Source of the DNA: CAVQHY01 sp963712465
GTDB lineage: Bacteria > Actinomycetota > Thermoleophilia > Gaiellales > Gaiellaceae
Length of the DNA stretch: 64,000 nucleotides
Direction: 5' to 3'
NCBI GenBank assembly: GCA_963712465.1
Contig: CAVQHY010000008.1
Span: forward strand, 186,001-250,000
Position numbers and translations under genes: made by a program
Shown here: positions 50,861-59,849 of the stretch, one piece after another
How positions within the stretch are numbered: position 1 is the first letter of the stretch
Layout of the letters: every line of letters starts with the position of its first letter
The notes under the pieces: model-generated
What the model saw: only the letters and a program-made list of their open reading frames with translations
Database searches by the model: none
Told to the model about the DNA's origin: nothing

Positions 50861-51772
50861 ATGAAGACTCACGTGACCACGCACGACATCGACAACACCG
50901 CCGACGTCCTCGACCCCGAGACGCTCGACGACGAGCCATGGGAGCCGGAGGCCACGACCGACGGCATGCAGCTCTTCTTCAACCGCATCGGGCGCTACCC
51001 GCTGCTCACCCCTGCCCAGGAGGTCGAGCTGGCGAAGCGCGTCGAGCGCGGGGACGCGGCCGCGAAGGACGCGATGATCAACGCGAACCTGCGCCTCGTC
51101 GTCTCGATCGCCAAGCGCTATCAGGGGCACGGACTGCCGCTGCTCGACCTCGTGCAGGAGGGCATGTTCGGTCTGATCCGCGCGGTCGAGAAGTTCGACT
51201 GGCGCCGCGGGTTCAAGTTCTCCACGTACGCGACCTGGTGGATCCGCCAGGCCGTGCAGCGTGGCGTCGCCAACCGCGCCGACACGATCCGCGTGCCGGT
51301 GCACGTCGGCGACCGCGCGCGCAAGCTCGCGCGCGCCGAAAACGAGCTGCGGGCGAAGCTCGGCCGCGACCCGACGGAGGAGGAGCTCGCGCGGGCGACC
51401 AAGCTGAAGCTCGAGCACGTGCGCGACGCGCGCGAGGCCGCGCGGGCCGTGACGAGCCTCGACCGGCCGATCGGAGCCGACGGCGAGATGTCGCTCGGGG
51501 ACCTCTTCGCGGGCGAGAGCGAGTCACCCGAGGAGGAGCTAGAGGAGACATTCCGCGCCGAAGCGGTGCGCGGCGCTCTCTCCGAGCTCACGGAGCGCGA
51601 GCGCGAGGTGATCAAGCTGCGCTTCGGCCTCAGCGACGAGAGCCCGCAGTCGCTCGAGGAGATCGCGCGGCGGCTCGAGCTCACGCGCGAGCGCGTGCGC
51701 CAGCTCGAGGCCTCGGCGCTCGAGCGGCTCGCCGAATGCGAGGCGCTCGAGCTCCTGTCCGAAGCCGCATAG
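50861..51772 (+). CDS. Primary-type RNA polymerase sigma factor (sigma-70 group 1/2)
   Basis: A 303-residue sigma factor with regions 1.2 (MQLFFNRIGRYPLLTPAQEV), 2 (LLDLVQEGMFGLIRAVEKFD and FSTYATWWIRQAVQR), 3 (AENELRAKLGRDPTEEELAR) and 4 (SLEEIARRLELTRERVRQLE). The N-terminal region 1.1 of housekeeping RpoD is missing, and the protein is short, so it is probably a group 2 alternative or a minimal primary factor. ATG with AAGGAG upstream. Confidence 0.9.
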   Translation: MKTHVTTHDIDNTADVLDPETLDDEPWEPEATTDGMQLFFNRIGRYPLLTPAQEVELAKRVERGDAAAKDAMINANLRLVVSIAKRYQGHGLPLLDLVQEGMFGLIRAVEKFDWRRGFKFSTYATWWIRQAVQRGVANRADTIRVPVHVGDRARKLARAENELRAKLGRDPTEEELARATKLKLEHVRDAREAARAVTSLDRPIGADGEMSLGDLFAGESESPEEELEETFRAEAVRGALSELTEREREVIKLRFGLSDESPQSLEEIARRLELTRERVRQLEASALERLAECEALELLSEAA

Positions 51773-51816
51773 ATCAGGGTCCCCAGCTCGGGCGGGGACA
51801 CCTGGCGCCGGGCGAG

Positions 51817-52929
51817 TCAGACGCCGCGGAAACCCGTCCGCAGGTCGCCCAGATCCCAGGCCCCGGACAGGCGGATGGGGCCGTCCGGATCCACGAGCAC
51901 ACGATCCTCCACGTGCAGAACGGTGCCGTCCTCGCTATCGAGGCAGTAGTCGTAGGCGAGCACCATTCCAGGCGCGAGAGCCAGGTCGTCGAACTCGGAG
52001 ATCCACGGGCGCTCGCGAAAGTCGAGCCCGGTGCCGTGGCCGATCTTGAGCGTCGTCAGCTCGAACCCGCCGGCGGAGGCCCTGCGGGCACACTCGCGCC
52101 AGAGCGTCCCTGGATCGGCGCCGCAGACGAGGGCCGAAAGGCCCGCCTCGTAGACGTCGACGTACCGGGCATAGGCCCCCTCGAACGCCGCACCGTCGCT
52201 CAGGAGGAGCATGCGGGTGATCAGAACCCAGTAGCCGTCGACCCGTCCGACCACCCCGAGCCGCACCGGGCCGGACGCCGGGAGCCGATCCGTCCCCGGG
52301 TGGTGGTGCATCGAGCGGTTGTTCCGCGGTGCGATGCAGCTTCCCTCGACCTCGCTCGTCCGCCCGGGCAGCAGCTCCTCGAATCGCGCCGCGATCAGAC
52401 GGGCCACCTCGCGCTCCTCGATCCCCGGCAGGCAGGCAGCCGCCCCGACGGCCACGGCCCGCTCAGCCGCAGCGCTCGCCTCGGAAAGCAGCGCGATCTC
52501 CTTTTCGTCCTTGACGATGCGCGGCTCGAGCACGAGGTCGTACGAGACGACGAGGTTCGCATCCGGCAGCGCGTCGTGGAGCTGGGCGAGCCAGGCCGCT
52601 GCCATTCCGTCCTCGACGATCACCTTCCTCGCCCCGCGGCCCGCGAGCACGGCCGCCACGCGTCTCCAGGGATCGTCGCCGAACTCCCGGAAGGGCTCGA
52701 GCCGAAGCTCCTCGTGCTCCGCTGCGAGCTGATCGACCTCGAGCACGCATGCGACGAGGGCCGGCGGCTCGGGCGGCGCGATGACGCACACCACCGGCCG
52801 CTGGGGGATCAGGCGCATCGTGTAGAGGTGGACTCCGACCGCGTGGCGCACGGCCGGCTCGGACACGAGCACGAACGCATCGGCGCCCTCCCGCGCCAGC
52901 ACGGCCTCGTACGCGCGGGCCCGGCTCAT
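51817..52929 (-). CDS. M24/creatinase-fold protein with most metal ligands replaced
   Basis: A 370-residue protein with the two-domain M24B layout. Metal positions read Gly and Leu (VRLGVVGRVDGYWVLITR) for the two Asp, His kept (IGHGTGL), Asp (LAYDYC) for the first Glu and Glu kept (LHVED). Loss of both Asp argues against a dinuclear peptidase and for a creatinase-like metal-independent hydrolase. ATG overlaps the stop of its neighbouring intact M24 paralog (ATGA). Confidence 0.8.
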   Translation of the reverse strand: MSRARAYEAVLAREGADAFVLVSEPAVRHAVGVHLYTMRLIPQRPVVCVIAPPEPPALVACVLEVDQLAAEHEELRLEPFREFGDDPWRRVAAVLAGRGARKVIVEDGMAAAWLAQLHDALPDANLVVSYDLVLEPRIVKDEKEIALLSEASAAAERAVAVGAAACLPGIEEREVARLIAARFEELLPGRTSEVEGSCIAPRNNRSMHHHPGTDRLPASGPVRLGVVGRVDGYWVLITRMLLLSDGAAFEGAYARYVDVYEAGLSALVCGADPGTLWRECARRASAGGFELTTLKIGHGTGLDFRERPWISEFDDLALAPGMVLAYDYCLDSEDGTVLHVEDRVLVDPDGPIRLSGAWDLGDLRTGFRGV

Positions 52930-54077
52930 CCCAGCTCGACGAGCTCGAGGGGCAGCTGGGAGAGAATCTCGTTGCCGCTCTCGGTCACGACGACGTCGTG
53001 CTCGCAGTGGAACATTCCCTCGTCCGTCCACATGCCGGGCTCCATCGTCAGCACCATCCCGGGAACGATCGTGGTTTTGTCGCTTCGCCAGACGTCGGGA
53101 GGCTCGGTGACAGCCATGCCGAGCCCGTGGCCGTATCGCTCGGCGCCGCTCGAGAACTCGAGCCGCCGCTCGGCCATCGCCTCGTCGACGAGACGGGCGG
53201 CGTCGCCCGTGGTGCGGCCCGGGACGAGCGCTGCCGTGCCGAGCTCCGTCACCTCGGCGACGAGACCCTGCATCCGCAGCTGCTCCGCGCTCGCCCGGCC
53301 GAGGACGCACGCGCGCGAGAAGTCCGCCCAGTAGCCGCCGACGCACGCGCCCATGTCGACGAACACGAGATCGCCCGGGTCGAGCGCGCGGTCCCGGGCG
53401 ACGCCGTCGACCCGGTCGTACTCGCCCCGGCCAGAGACGACCCATGTCCACGCGCCGTCCGCACCCGCTTCGGCGAGGGCGGCGCGGAGGAGGCTGGACA
53501 CGTCCCGTTCGGTCATCCCGGGCCGCAGCCGCGGGAATGCGCTCTCGTAGGCGCGACCCGTGGCCGCGCAGGCCTCCCTGATGCGGTCGACCTCTGCCGG
53601 CGACTTGATCCCGCGCACGCTCCAGATCGTGGACGAGCAGTCGACCGCCTCGGGCACGCACCGCGAAAGCTCGAGCACGTCGCCCGGCGTGGCCATGGGG
53701 CGAAGCTGGCCGTCGAGCTCGAGCCCGACCCGGGCGCACTCACGCTCGGAGAGCAGACGGCCGATCTCCTCCACGGGAGCTCCGCAGAGCGACTGGTAGC
53801 CGCGCACGTCGACCACGGCGCTCATCTCCACGACGCAGCGCACGGTCGAGCGATGGACGACGAAGACCGGTTCGCCCGCGGTCGGAAGGACGAGCACGCG
53901 CGGTCGGGCGGCGCTCCCGATCGGCGCGACGTCACCGAAGCCGGTCAGCCACCACGTCAGCCGGTCGTCGGTCAGAACGACCGCGTCGAGGCCGTCTCTC
54001 GACATCGCCTCGCGCAGCCGCGCGAGCCGCTCGGCGTACTCGCCGTCGGAAAAGCGGATGCGGCTCCAGTGGTCCAC
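52926..54077 (-). CDS. M24 Xaa-Pro peptidase-like metallohydrolase (intact metal site)
   Basis: A 383-residue enzyme. All five metal ligands are visible: Asp and Asp in FVDMGACVGGYWADFSR, His in GHGLGMAVTEPP, Glu in TMEPGM and Glu in FHCEHDVVV. N-terminal creatinase domain about 10-145. It lies four bases after the creatininase-family gene and overlaps the metal-less paralog. Likely cleaves an amide or imide bond in the compound imported by the polyamine-type transporter. Confidence 0.87.
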   Translation of the reverse strand: MDHWSRIRFSDGEYAERLARLREAMSRDGLDAVVLTDDRLTWWLTGFGDVAPIGSAARPRVLVLPTAGEPVFVVHRSTVRCVVEMSAVVDVRGYQSLCGAPVEEIGRLLSERECARVGLELDGQLRPMATPGDVLELSRCVPEAVDCSSTIWSVRGIKSPAEVDRIREACAATGRAYESAFPRLRPGMTERDVSSLLRAALAEAGADGAWTWVVSGRGEYDRVDGVARDRALDPGDLVFVDMGACVGGYWADFSRACVLGRASAEQLRMQGLVAEVTELGTAALVPGRTTGDAARLVDEAMAERRLEFSSGAERYGHGLGMAVTEPPDVWRSDKTTIVPGMVLTMEPGMWTDEGMFHCEHDVVVTESGNEILSQLPLELVELG

Positions 54078-54081
54078 CGAG

Positions 54082-54909
54082 CTACCGTCGGGGCGGGTTC
54101 CAGCGCAGGTGCTCGGGGCGGCGATCGGCGATCGGCGGAATGTCCGCGTCGCGAAACCACTCGCCGAACGCGATCAGGCTCTCGACCGCGTCGGCGAGAA
54201 ACGCGTCGCCCTTCTCCGCCGACGCGAGCGACGGGCTCCCTTCGGTCCCGTTGGCGGACGTCTGGCTCCACCACGGCACGAGGTGGATCGGCCCGAAGCC
54301 GGCGGTGTCCGAGTACGTCCACTCGTTGTTCAGCGTCGAGATGCAGTCCTCGATCAGGTCGGGACGGACGCGCTCGGGCTCGACCGCGAGATACGCGGAG
54401 GTCTCGAACTCGCACGCGTGCGCCATCCCGCCCGGGAAGGCCGACTCTCGTAGCTCTTCTCGCGATCCGCGGCAGAGATCCCACCACGACGTCGCGGCGG
54501 CGAGCGCCGGCGTCCGCAGCGTGACGAGGCGCGCGGCGAGGTTCATCACGTTGACGTTCGACCCGTGGCCGTTCACGAAGACGAGCTTGCGAAAGCCGTT
54601 CTGGGCGATCGACTCGCCGATGTCGTAGTACAGCTCGAGCAGTACCTGCGGGCGAACCGAGTAGCCGCCCGGAAAGTCCATGGTGTGCTCCGTGTAGCCA
54701 TAGTGCACCGGCGGGAAGGCGAGCAGGAGATCCGGCCGCGAGCGGGCCGCGCGCAGGACGACCTCCTCGGCCAGGCGCGTGTCGACCTCGACGGGTAGGT
54801 GCGGATCGTGGGTCTCGAGCGTCGCGACGGGGACGACCGGAATGCGCCCGGACTCGACGGCCTCGACCACCTCCGGCGTTCGCATGTGCCGGACCTCTGC
54901 CTCTGGCAC
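54082..54909 (-). CDS. Creatininase-family amidohydrolase
   Basis: A 275-residue metal-dependent amidohydrolase. Ligands and motifs: TLETHDPHLPVEVDTRLAEE (Glu, His, Asp), FVNGHGSNVNVMNLA (His) and MAHACEFETSAYLA (Glu). The family covers creatinine hydrolysis, FAPy-type deformylation and mycofactocin peptide cleavage; no mycofactocin genes are near. GTG start with GGAGGGG upstream. Sits between an SDR and two creatinase-fold genes. Confidence 0.9.
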   Translation of the reverse strand: MPEAEVRHMRTPEVVEAVESGRIPVVPVATLETHDPHLPVEVDTRLAEEVVLRAARSRPDLLLAFPPVHYGYTEHTMDFPGGYSVRPQVLLELYYDIGESIAQNGFRKLVFVNGHGSNVNVMNLAARLVTLRTPALAAATSWWDLCRGSREELRESAFPGGMAHACEFETSAYLAVEPERVRPDLIEDCISTLNNEWTYSDTAGFGPIHLVPWWSQTSANGTEGSPSLASAEKGDAFLADAVESLIAFGEWFRDADIPPIADRRPEHLRWNPPRR

Positions 54910-54926
54910 GAGCCCCCCTCCTCCTC

Positions 54927-55694
54927 TCAGTAGCTCTGCGCGAGCTTGGCCATAGTGCCACCGTCGACGACGAGGCTGGCGCCCGTGACGAACGAGGCCT
55001 CGTCGGAGGCCAGGAACCAGATCGCTCGGGCGATCTCGACCGGATCCGCGATGCGTCCCATCGGGACCTCGGACTCGGTCTGGGCGCGAACGCCGAGGAT
55101 CTCGTCCCCGGCGAGGCCGAGCCACATCAGCGGCGTGTCGGTCGATCCCGGCAGGACGCAGTTGACCCTGATCCCCTCGCGTGCGTAGTCGATCGCCATC
55201 GAACGCGTCAGCATCTCGATGCCCGCCTTCGCCGCCGAGTACGGGCCGAGGCCGGCGATCGCGCCCCGGGCGAGAATCGACGCGATCGTGACGATCGCCC
55301 CACCGCCCGCGCGGCGCAGCTCGGGGACGACCGCGCGGCAGCAGAGAAACGTGCCCTTGAGCGAGACGTCGACGGTCCGGTCCCAGTCCTCCTCGGCGAT
55401 CTCGTCGACTCGTCCTCCATCGCCCACCCCGGCCACGGCGACGAGAGCGTCGACCCGGCCGAACCGCTCGACCGTCGCGGCCACGAGCCCGTCGATCCCG
55501 GCCGCATCCCGGACATCGACCGGGTGGGCGAGCATCCGCTCGGGCTCCGGTGCCGAGCGCACGGCCTCGCGCGACCCCTCCTCGTTCTGGTCACCGACGA
55601 CGACCGCGAAGCCGCGCTCGTTGAACAGGTGGGCAGTCGCACGGCCGATCCCGCTCGCTCCACCCGTGACGATCGCGACCCGCGGGTCAGCCAT
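54927..55694 (-). CDS. SDR-family oxidoreductase
   Basis: A 255-residue short-chain dehydrogenase. Cofactor motif TGGASGIG, an AVAGVG core where NNAG is usual, catalytic Ser in TIASILARG and Tyr/Lys in YSAAKAG, and C-terminal FVTGASLVVDGG. An Asp after beta-2 (VVGDQNE) suggests NAD preference. The start lies within the corrected end of the ATPase gene (8-base overlap), so it belongs to the transporter operon. Confidence 0.9.
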   Translation of the reverse strand: MADPRVAIVTGGASGIGRATAHLFNERGFAVVVGDQNEEGSREAVRSAPEPERMLAHPVDVRDAAGIDGLVAATVERFGRVDALVAVAGVGDGGRVDEIAEEDWDRTVDVSLKGTFLCCRAVVPELRRAGGGAIVTIASILARGAIAGLGPYSAAKAGIEMLTRSMAIDYAREGIRVNCVLPGSTDTPLMWLGLAGDEILGVRAQTESEVPMGRIADPVEIARAIWFLASDEASFVTGASLVVDGGTMAKLAQSY

Positions 55695-56767
55695 CGGGCT
55701 CCTCCAGGGCGGGGAAGACGACGCCGTCGTCCGCGTGCCACGACAGCTCGACCCGGGCCCCGACGCTCAGCGCGCTCGGCCTCGGCCCCGTCGCACTCGA
55801 CCCTGAACGTCGGCCCACCGGGCACGACCCCGACGACCAGTGCCCGCGGGCCTCGGGCAATCACGTCCTGCACGTCGCCGGCCGCCGCGCAGTCCCCGTC
55901 GCCGTCGAGGCGGATCCGCTGCGGGCGAACGACGTAGACGGCCTCGTCGCCGACGAGCAGCCTCCCCTGGACCCGTCCGGCGAGCTCGCGCTCCCCCCCG
56001 ACGCGTACGACGCAGCGATCCCCTTCGACCGAGACGACCTTGCCGGCCCAGGCGTTGGCCTCGCCGACGAACGTCGCTGCGAAGAGCGACCGGGGCCGCC
56101 GGAAGAGCTCGAACGGCGAGGAGTCCTGGACGACTGCGCCGTCGCGCATGAGCACGATCCGATCGGACATCGTCAGCGCCTCCCCCTGGTCGTGGGTGAC
56201 GAAGACGAACGTGGTGCCGAGCTCGCGATGGAGGCGGCGGAGCTCCTCCTGCATCTGCGTGCGCACGGCGAGGTCGAGCGCGGTCAGCGGCTCGTCGAGC
56301 AGAAGGACGTCGGGCTCGGGAGCGAGCGCGCGGGCGAGAGCGACTCTCTGAGCCTGTCCACCGGAGATCTGTGTCGGCATCCGGTCGGCGAGGTCGGGCA
56401 GGCCGACCAGCTCGAGCATCGCGAGCGCCCGCCGCCGGCGCTCGGACCTGGCCACGCGGCGGACCTTCAGCCCGAAGGCGACGTTCTCGAGCACGGTCAG
56501 GTGTGGAAACAGCGCGTAGCGCTGGAATGCGAAGCCGAGCCCGCGCTTCTGCGCCGGCGAGCTCGTGACCCGGCTCCCGTCGAGATAGACGTCCCCGGAC
56601 GACGTCGACTCGAGCCCTGCGACGATGCGCAGCAGCGTCGTCTTGCCGCAGCCCGACGGGCCGAGCAACGTCACGAACTGACCGTGCTCGATCTCGAGCG
56701 AGACCCGGTCGAGAGCGGTGACGTCCCCGAACCGCTTGGTCACGTCGGCGAGCCCGACCGCGCTCAT
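55687..56767 (-). CDS. Polyamine/iron-type ABC transporter ATPase (PotA-like), frameshifted
   Basis: Walker A GPSGCGKTT, signature ISGGQAQRVALARALAPEP, Walker B VLLLDEPLTALD and His switch FVFVTHDQGEALTM, followed by a TOBE-type C-terminal domain. As given, the frame continues to 55208 through the whole SDR gene. Dropping one base near 55774-55780 instead gives ALSVGARVELSWHADDG and a stop at 55687 (359 residues), the expected length and ending. Heads toward SDR and creatininase genes, so uptake feeds those enzymes. Confidence 0.85.
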
Positions 56768-56772
56768 GAGAC

Positions 56773-56831
56773 TCCCACCACCCCACCCCCGCCGGGCTGA
56801 GTCCCACCCAGGCCCGCCCGAGCGCGACCCC
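56773..56831 (-). repeat. C-rich intergenic repeat unit between ATPase and permease genes
   Basis: TCCCACCACCCCACCCCCGC at 56773, followed by a flank (GAGTCCCACCCAGGCCCGCC, then GAGCGCGACCCC) that matches 48292-48324 nearly base for base. It fills the gap between the permease stop and ATPase start of a minus-strand operon and is G-rich in the transcript. Confidence 0.75.
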
Positions 56832-57638
56832 TCACTGCGCGACCACCTGGCGCAGACCCTCGGCCCGCCTCCTCCTGCCGATCCCCCGGACGAGGAGGGC
56901 CGCCGCCGCCACCGCGAGCCAGGAGGCGAGGAGAAGAGTCGTCGCGATCGCGTTGATCGCGGGCGAGACCGTCGAGCGCACGTTCGAGAAGATCACGATC
57001 GGAAGGGTGTTCTCGGGACCGATGACGTAGAAGGTGATCACGAACTCGTCCAGCGACAGCGCGAGGCAGAGCGCGAGCGCGGCGAGCAGCGCCGGCCGCA
57101 CGATCGGCCAGATCACGTAGCGAAGCGACTGCAGCTTGCTCGCGCCGAGCGTGCGCGCGGCCTCGTCGAAGGCGGGATCGAGCCCCGCGAAGCGCGTGCT
57201 CGCGACGAGGACGTAGAAGCCGAGCGTGTAGACGACGTGGGCGATCACGACGGTGCGCAGCGACAGCGGAACCCCGACCGAGACGAAGAAGGTCAGCAGC
57301 CCCACGCCGATGAAGAGGCCGGGCATTGCGAGCGGCGCAAGAACGAACGCGAGCAGGACCGTGCGTCCGGGAAACCGATGCCGTGCGATCGCCCAGGCGG
57401 CCGGCGTTCCGATCACCGCCACGACCGCAAGCATCGCACCGCCGATCACCAGACTGTTCACGAAGGCGTGCTGGAACTTCGGGTCCGAGAACGCGGTGTC
57501 GTACCAGCGCAGCGACAACCCCTCGATCGGGAAGCTGAGGCTCCGCGCACTGTTGAACGAGAAGAGGATGATGACGAGGACGGGCGCGAGCAGGAACGCG
57601 ACCACGAGCCCGACGTAGATCCTGAGCGCGATCCTCAC
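56832..57638 (-). CDS. Polyamine-type ABC transporter permease (PotC-like)
   Basis: A 268-residue permease with six hydrophobic segments, first at 5-27 (LRIYVGLVVAFLLAPVLVII). The coupling (EAA) loop reads DEAARTLGASKLQSLRYVIW. Typical PotC features include SLSLRWYDTAF early on and SLDEFVITFYVIGPENTLPI near the end. Lies between a short degenerate repeat copy and the 56773 repeat unit. Confidence 0.9.
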   Translation of the reverse strand: MRIALRIYVGLVVAFLLAPVLVIILFSFNSARSLSFPIEGLSLRWYDTAFSDPKFQHAFVNSLVIGGAMLAVVAVIGTPAAWAIARHRFPGRTVLLAFVLAPLAMPGLFIGVGLLTFFVSVGVPLSLRTVVIAHVVYTLGFYVLVASTRFAGLDPAFDEAARTLGASKLQSLRYVIWPIVRPALLAALALCLALSLDEFVITFYVIGPENTLPIVIFSNVRSTVSPAINAIATTLLLASWLAVAAAALLVRGIGRRRRAEGLRQVVAQ

Positions 57639-57643
57639 AGCTG

Positions 57644-57662
57644 TCCCACCACCCCGGCCCCG
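57644..57662 (-). repeat. Degenerate copy of the C-rich repeat between the two permease genes
   Basis: TCCCACCACCCCGGCCCCG fills most of the 25-bp gap between the PotC- and PotB-like genes. It matches the start of the CCCACCACCCC core but diverges after it. Confidence 0.45.
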
Positions 57663-57663
57663 C

Positions 57664-58590
57664 TCATCTGACCATCCGGTAGATGCCCCGGCCGGCGACG
57701 TAGATCGCGAGCGTGCACAGGGCGAGCGAGAGCATGAAGACGAGCGAGATCGCCGAGCCGTGGGAGTAGTCGCCGTTGGGAAGAAACTGAATCGAGATCA
57801 GCGAGCCGAGCAGCACACCGGAGGTTCCGCCGACCAGCTGCGGGGTGACGTAGTCGCCGGCGGCGAGGATGAACGTGAACGCGAATGCCCCGAACGCGCC
57901 TCGCCCGATGATCGGCAACGTCACCCACCCGAGCGCCTGGTACCCCCTGGCGCCGAGCACCCGCGCGGCCTCGACGACGTCGTCCTCGAGCCCCTCCAGC
58001 GCGGCGTACAGAAGCAGGATCACGAAGGGCAGGAAGATATGGGTGAGGGTGAGGATGACGGCGAACCGGTTGTAGAAGAGAAAGAGCACCGGCTCGTCGG
58101 TGACTCCCGACGTCTGGAGGAGCCAGTTGATCGCACCTTCGCGGCCCATGAGCGTTCGCCACGCGTAGATGCGGACGAGGTAGCTCGAGAAGAGCACCGT
58201 GACGATGATCCCGAGCAGCAGGGCCTTCCATGCGCCAGCGCGGAAGCGCAGGTACCAGGCAACCGGGAAGGCGACGACGAGCGTCACGCCGGCGACGACG
58301 AGGCCGGTCCAGATCGAGCGCACGAGCGTCTGGACGACCCCCTTCTTCGACAGCACCTCCTGGAACTGATCGAGGTTCCAGTCGTGCGTGATCTGGAAGT
58401 ACTGCGTCCGCCAGAACGCCGTCAGGCCGAGGTTTCCGACGGGCACGAGCAGGAACGCCGTCACGAACAGCGCCGCGGGCAGGGCGAGGGCGATGCCGAT
58501 CAGCCAGCCCCGGACCGCGCGGTCGGGGCGTGCGGCAGCGGAGGCGGCGCCCGTGGCCGCGGGCGCGCCTCCCGTTCCGCCGGCTTGCAT
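57664..58590 (-). CDS. Polyamine-type ABC transporter permease (PotB-like)
   Basis: A 308-residue permease. An Ala/Gly-rich N-terminus is followed by six hydrophobic segments starting near residue 30 (WLIGIALALPAALFVTAFLL). The coupling loop is VEAARVLGARGYQALGWVTL. RIYAWRTLMGREGAINWLLQ and AAGDYVTPQLVGGTSGVLLG are characteristic of PotB-type subunits. It starts 19 bp after the binding-protein stop. Confidence 0.9.
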   Translation of the reverse strand: MQAGGTGGAPAATGAASAAARPDRAVRGWLIGIALALPAALFVTAFLLVPVGNLGLTAFWRTQYFQITHDWNLDQFQEVLSKKGVVQTLVRSIWTGLVVAGVTLVVAFPVAWYLRFRAGAWKALLLGIIVTVLFSSYLVRIYAWRTLMGREGAINWLLQTSGVTDEPVLFLFYNRFAVILTLTHIFLPFVILLLYAALEGLEDDVVEAARVLGARGYQALGWVTLPIIGRGAFGAFAFTFILAAGDYVTPQLVGGTSGVLLGSLISIQFLPNGDYSHGSAISLVFMLSLALCTLAIYVAGRGIYRMVR

Positions 58591-58609
58591 CCCGAGCCGC
58601 TCCGGCTCG

Positions 58610-59821
58610 CTAGCCCTCGGCCTTGAACGCCGCCCAGGCGTCGAGCCAGCCCTGGAAGTTCACGACGTCGGGGTCGTCCTCGGGCGGCAGCGAGTAGAGC
58701 GGCGCCTGCTCGATCCACGCGGAGACGTCGTCGTACGGGAACAGCTCGGCGACCGCTGGGTCGAGAAGCGGCACGGCGTCGGGCTGAGTCACCCCCTGCG
58801 TGAGCGAGTTGCCGGTGTAGGCCTGCACGTCAGGTGTGAGCGCGTGATTGATCCACCCGTACACGGTGTCGGGATCGTCGGTGTCGGGAGGAACGGCCCA
58901 GGCGTCGCAGTACGTCGCGCTTCCCTCGCTAGGCACGACGGACGCCGCGTTGCCGCCCGCCTGCTTGATCAGGCCCTCGAGCGTGTTCACGGGCGGGATG
59001 CACGCCACCACCTCGCCCGACGTGAAGAGGTTGGCCACGTCTCCCATCGACGGCGCGATCGTGCGGGCGTTTTCGCGTACTCCGCGGTAGTAGTCGATGA
59101 TCGCGTCGACCTGCTCCTGACTGTAGTCGGGGATGTTGTCGTAGCCGAGCACCCGGCCGCCCACGAGCATCGCGCAGTTCGGGTCGTCGATGATCGCGAC
59201 CTTGCCCTTGAGCGAGGGGCTGAGCAGGTCCTGCCACGACGAGGGCTTCGGCATCCCGTCCGGGTTGTAGACGAGCACCCATGAGCCCCAGGTGAACGGA
59301 ACGCCCCAGAGGCTGCCGTCCGAGTTCCACCACTGCGCGTTCTGGAACTCCGGGTAGTTCTTCGTGAGATTCGGCACCTTGTCAGGATCGATCGGCGACA
59401 GGATGTCGAGCTGCTTGTAGAGATCCCAGTACCCCTGGTAGTAGGAGATGAGGTTGAAGGTCCCCGGCGACTGCGTGACCTTCGCCTGGATGTCCTCGTG
59501 CGTGTTGATGAACGACGGGTTGAACGTGATCCCGTTCTCGTCCTGCCAGGTCACGAGAGCCTGGTCGCCCTGGAGGTCGTATCCCTGCCACGAGAGGAAG
59601 TCGATCGTCCCGCCCGGGACCTCGCCGGTCGCGCCTCCCGCAGCCGCGCCGGTGTCAGCCGCCGCGCCCGTGTCGGCCGGCGGTGGAGCTGCGGACTCGT
59701 CGCTTCCGCCCCCGCAGGCCGCCAGGAGGGCCGGGCCGGCTCCAAGCGTCACGGTGACGACTCCCGCCCGGCGCAGGAGCTCGCGCCGCGTCAGCTCACT
59801 GCTGCCTCGATGTGCGGTCAT
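58610..59821 (-). CDS. Extracellular substrate-binding lipoprotein (PotD-like)
   Basis: A 403-residue type II binding protein. The N-terminus has a twin-arginine motif (LTRRELLRRAG) and a lipobox (LLAAC), so it is probably Tat-exported and lipid-anchored. An Ala/Gly/Pro/Thr linker follows to about residue 68, then TIDFLSWQGYDLQGDQALVT. The PotD/PotF group binds polyamines, but aromatic residues at the pocket (WQGYD, YYQGYWDLY) would also suit other cationic nitrogen compounds. ATG with GGGAGG upstream. Confidence 0.92.
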   Translation of the reverse strand: MTAHRGSSELTRRELLRRAGVVTVTLGAGPALLAACGGGSDESAAPPPADTGAAADTGAAAGGATGEVPGGTIDFLSWQGYDLQGDQALVTWQDENGITFNPSFINTHEDIQAKVTQSPGTFNLISYYQGYWDLYKQLDILSPIDPDKVPNLTKNYPEFQNAQWWNSDGSLWGVPFTWGSWVLVYNPDGMPKPSSWQDLLSPSLKGKVAIIDDPNCAMLVGGRVLGYDNIPDYSQEQVDAIIDYYRGVRENARTIAPSMGDVANLFTSGEVVACIPPVNTLEGLIKQAGGNAASVVPSEGSATYCDAWAVPPDTDDPDTVYGWINHALTPDVQAYTGNSLTQGVTQPDAVPLLDPAVAELFPYDDVSAWIEQAPLYSLPPEDDPDVVNFQGWLDAWAAFKAEG

Positions 59822-59849
59822 GTTCCTCCCCACTCCTTTCCCTCTCCGA

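Noticed and set aside
54082..54909. Mycofactocin peptidase MftE
   Set aside because: Same superfamily, but no mftA, mftB, mftC or mftD lies nearby; neighbours are a transporter and creatinase-fold genes.
55208..55690. 519-residue version of the PotA-like protein running through the SDR gene
   Set aside because: The tail has no PotA similarity and overlaps the whole SDR; a single-base correction restores the expected C-terminus.
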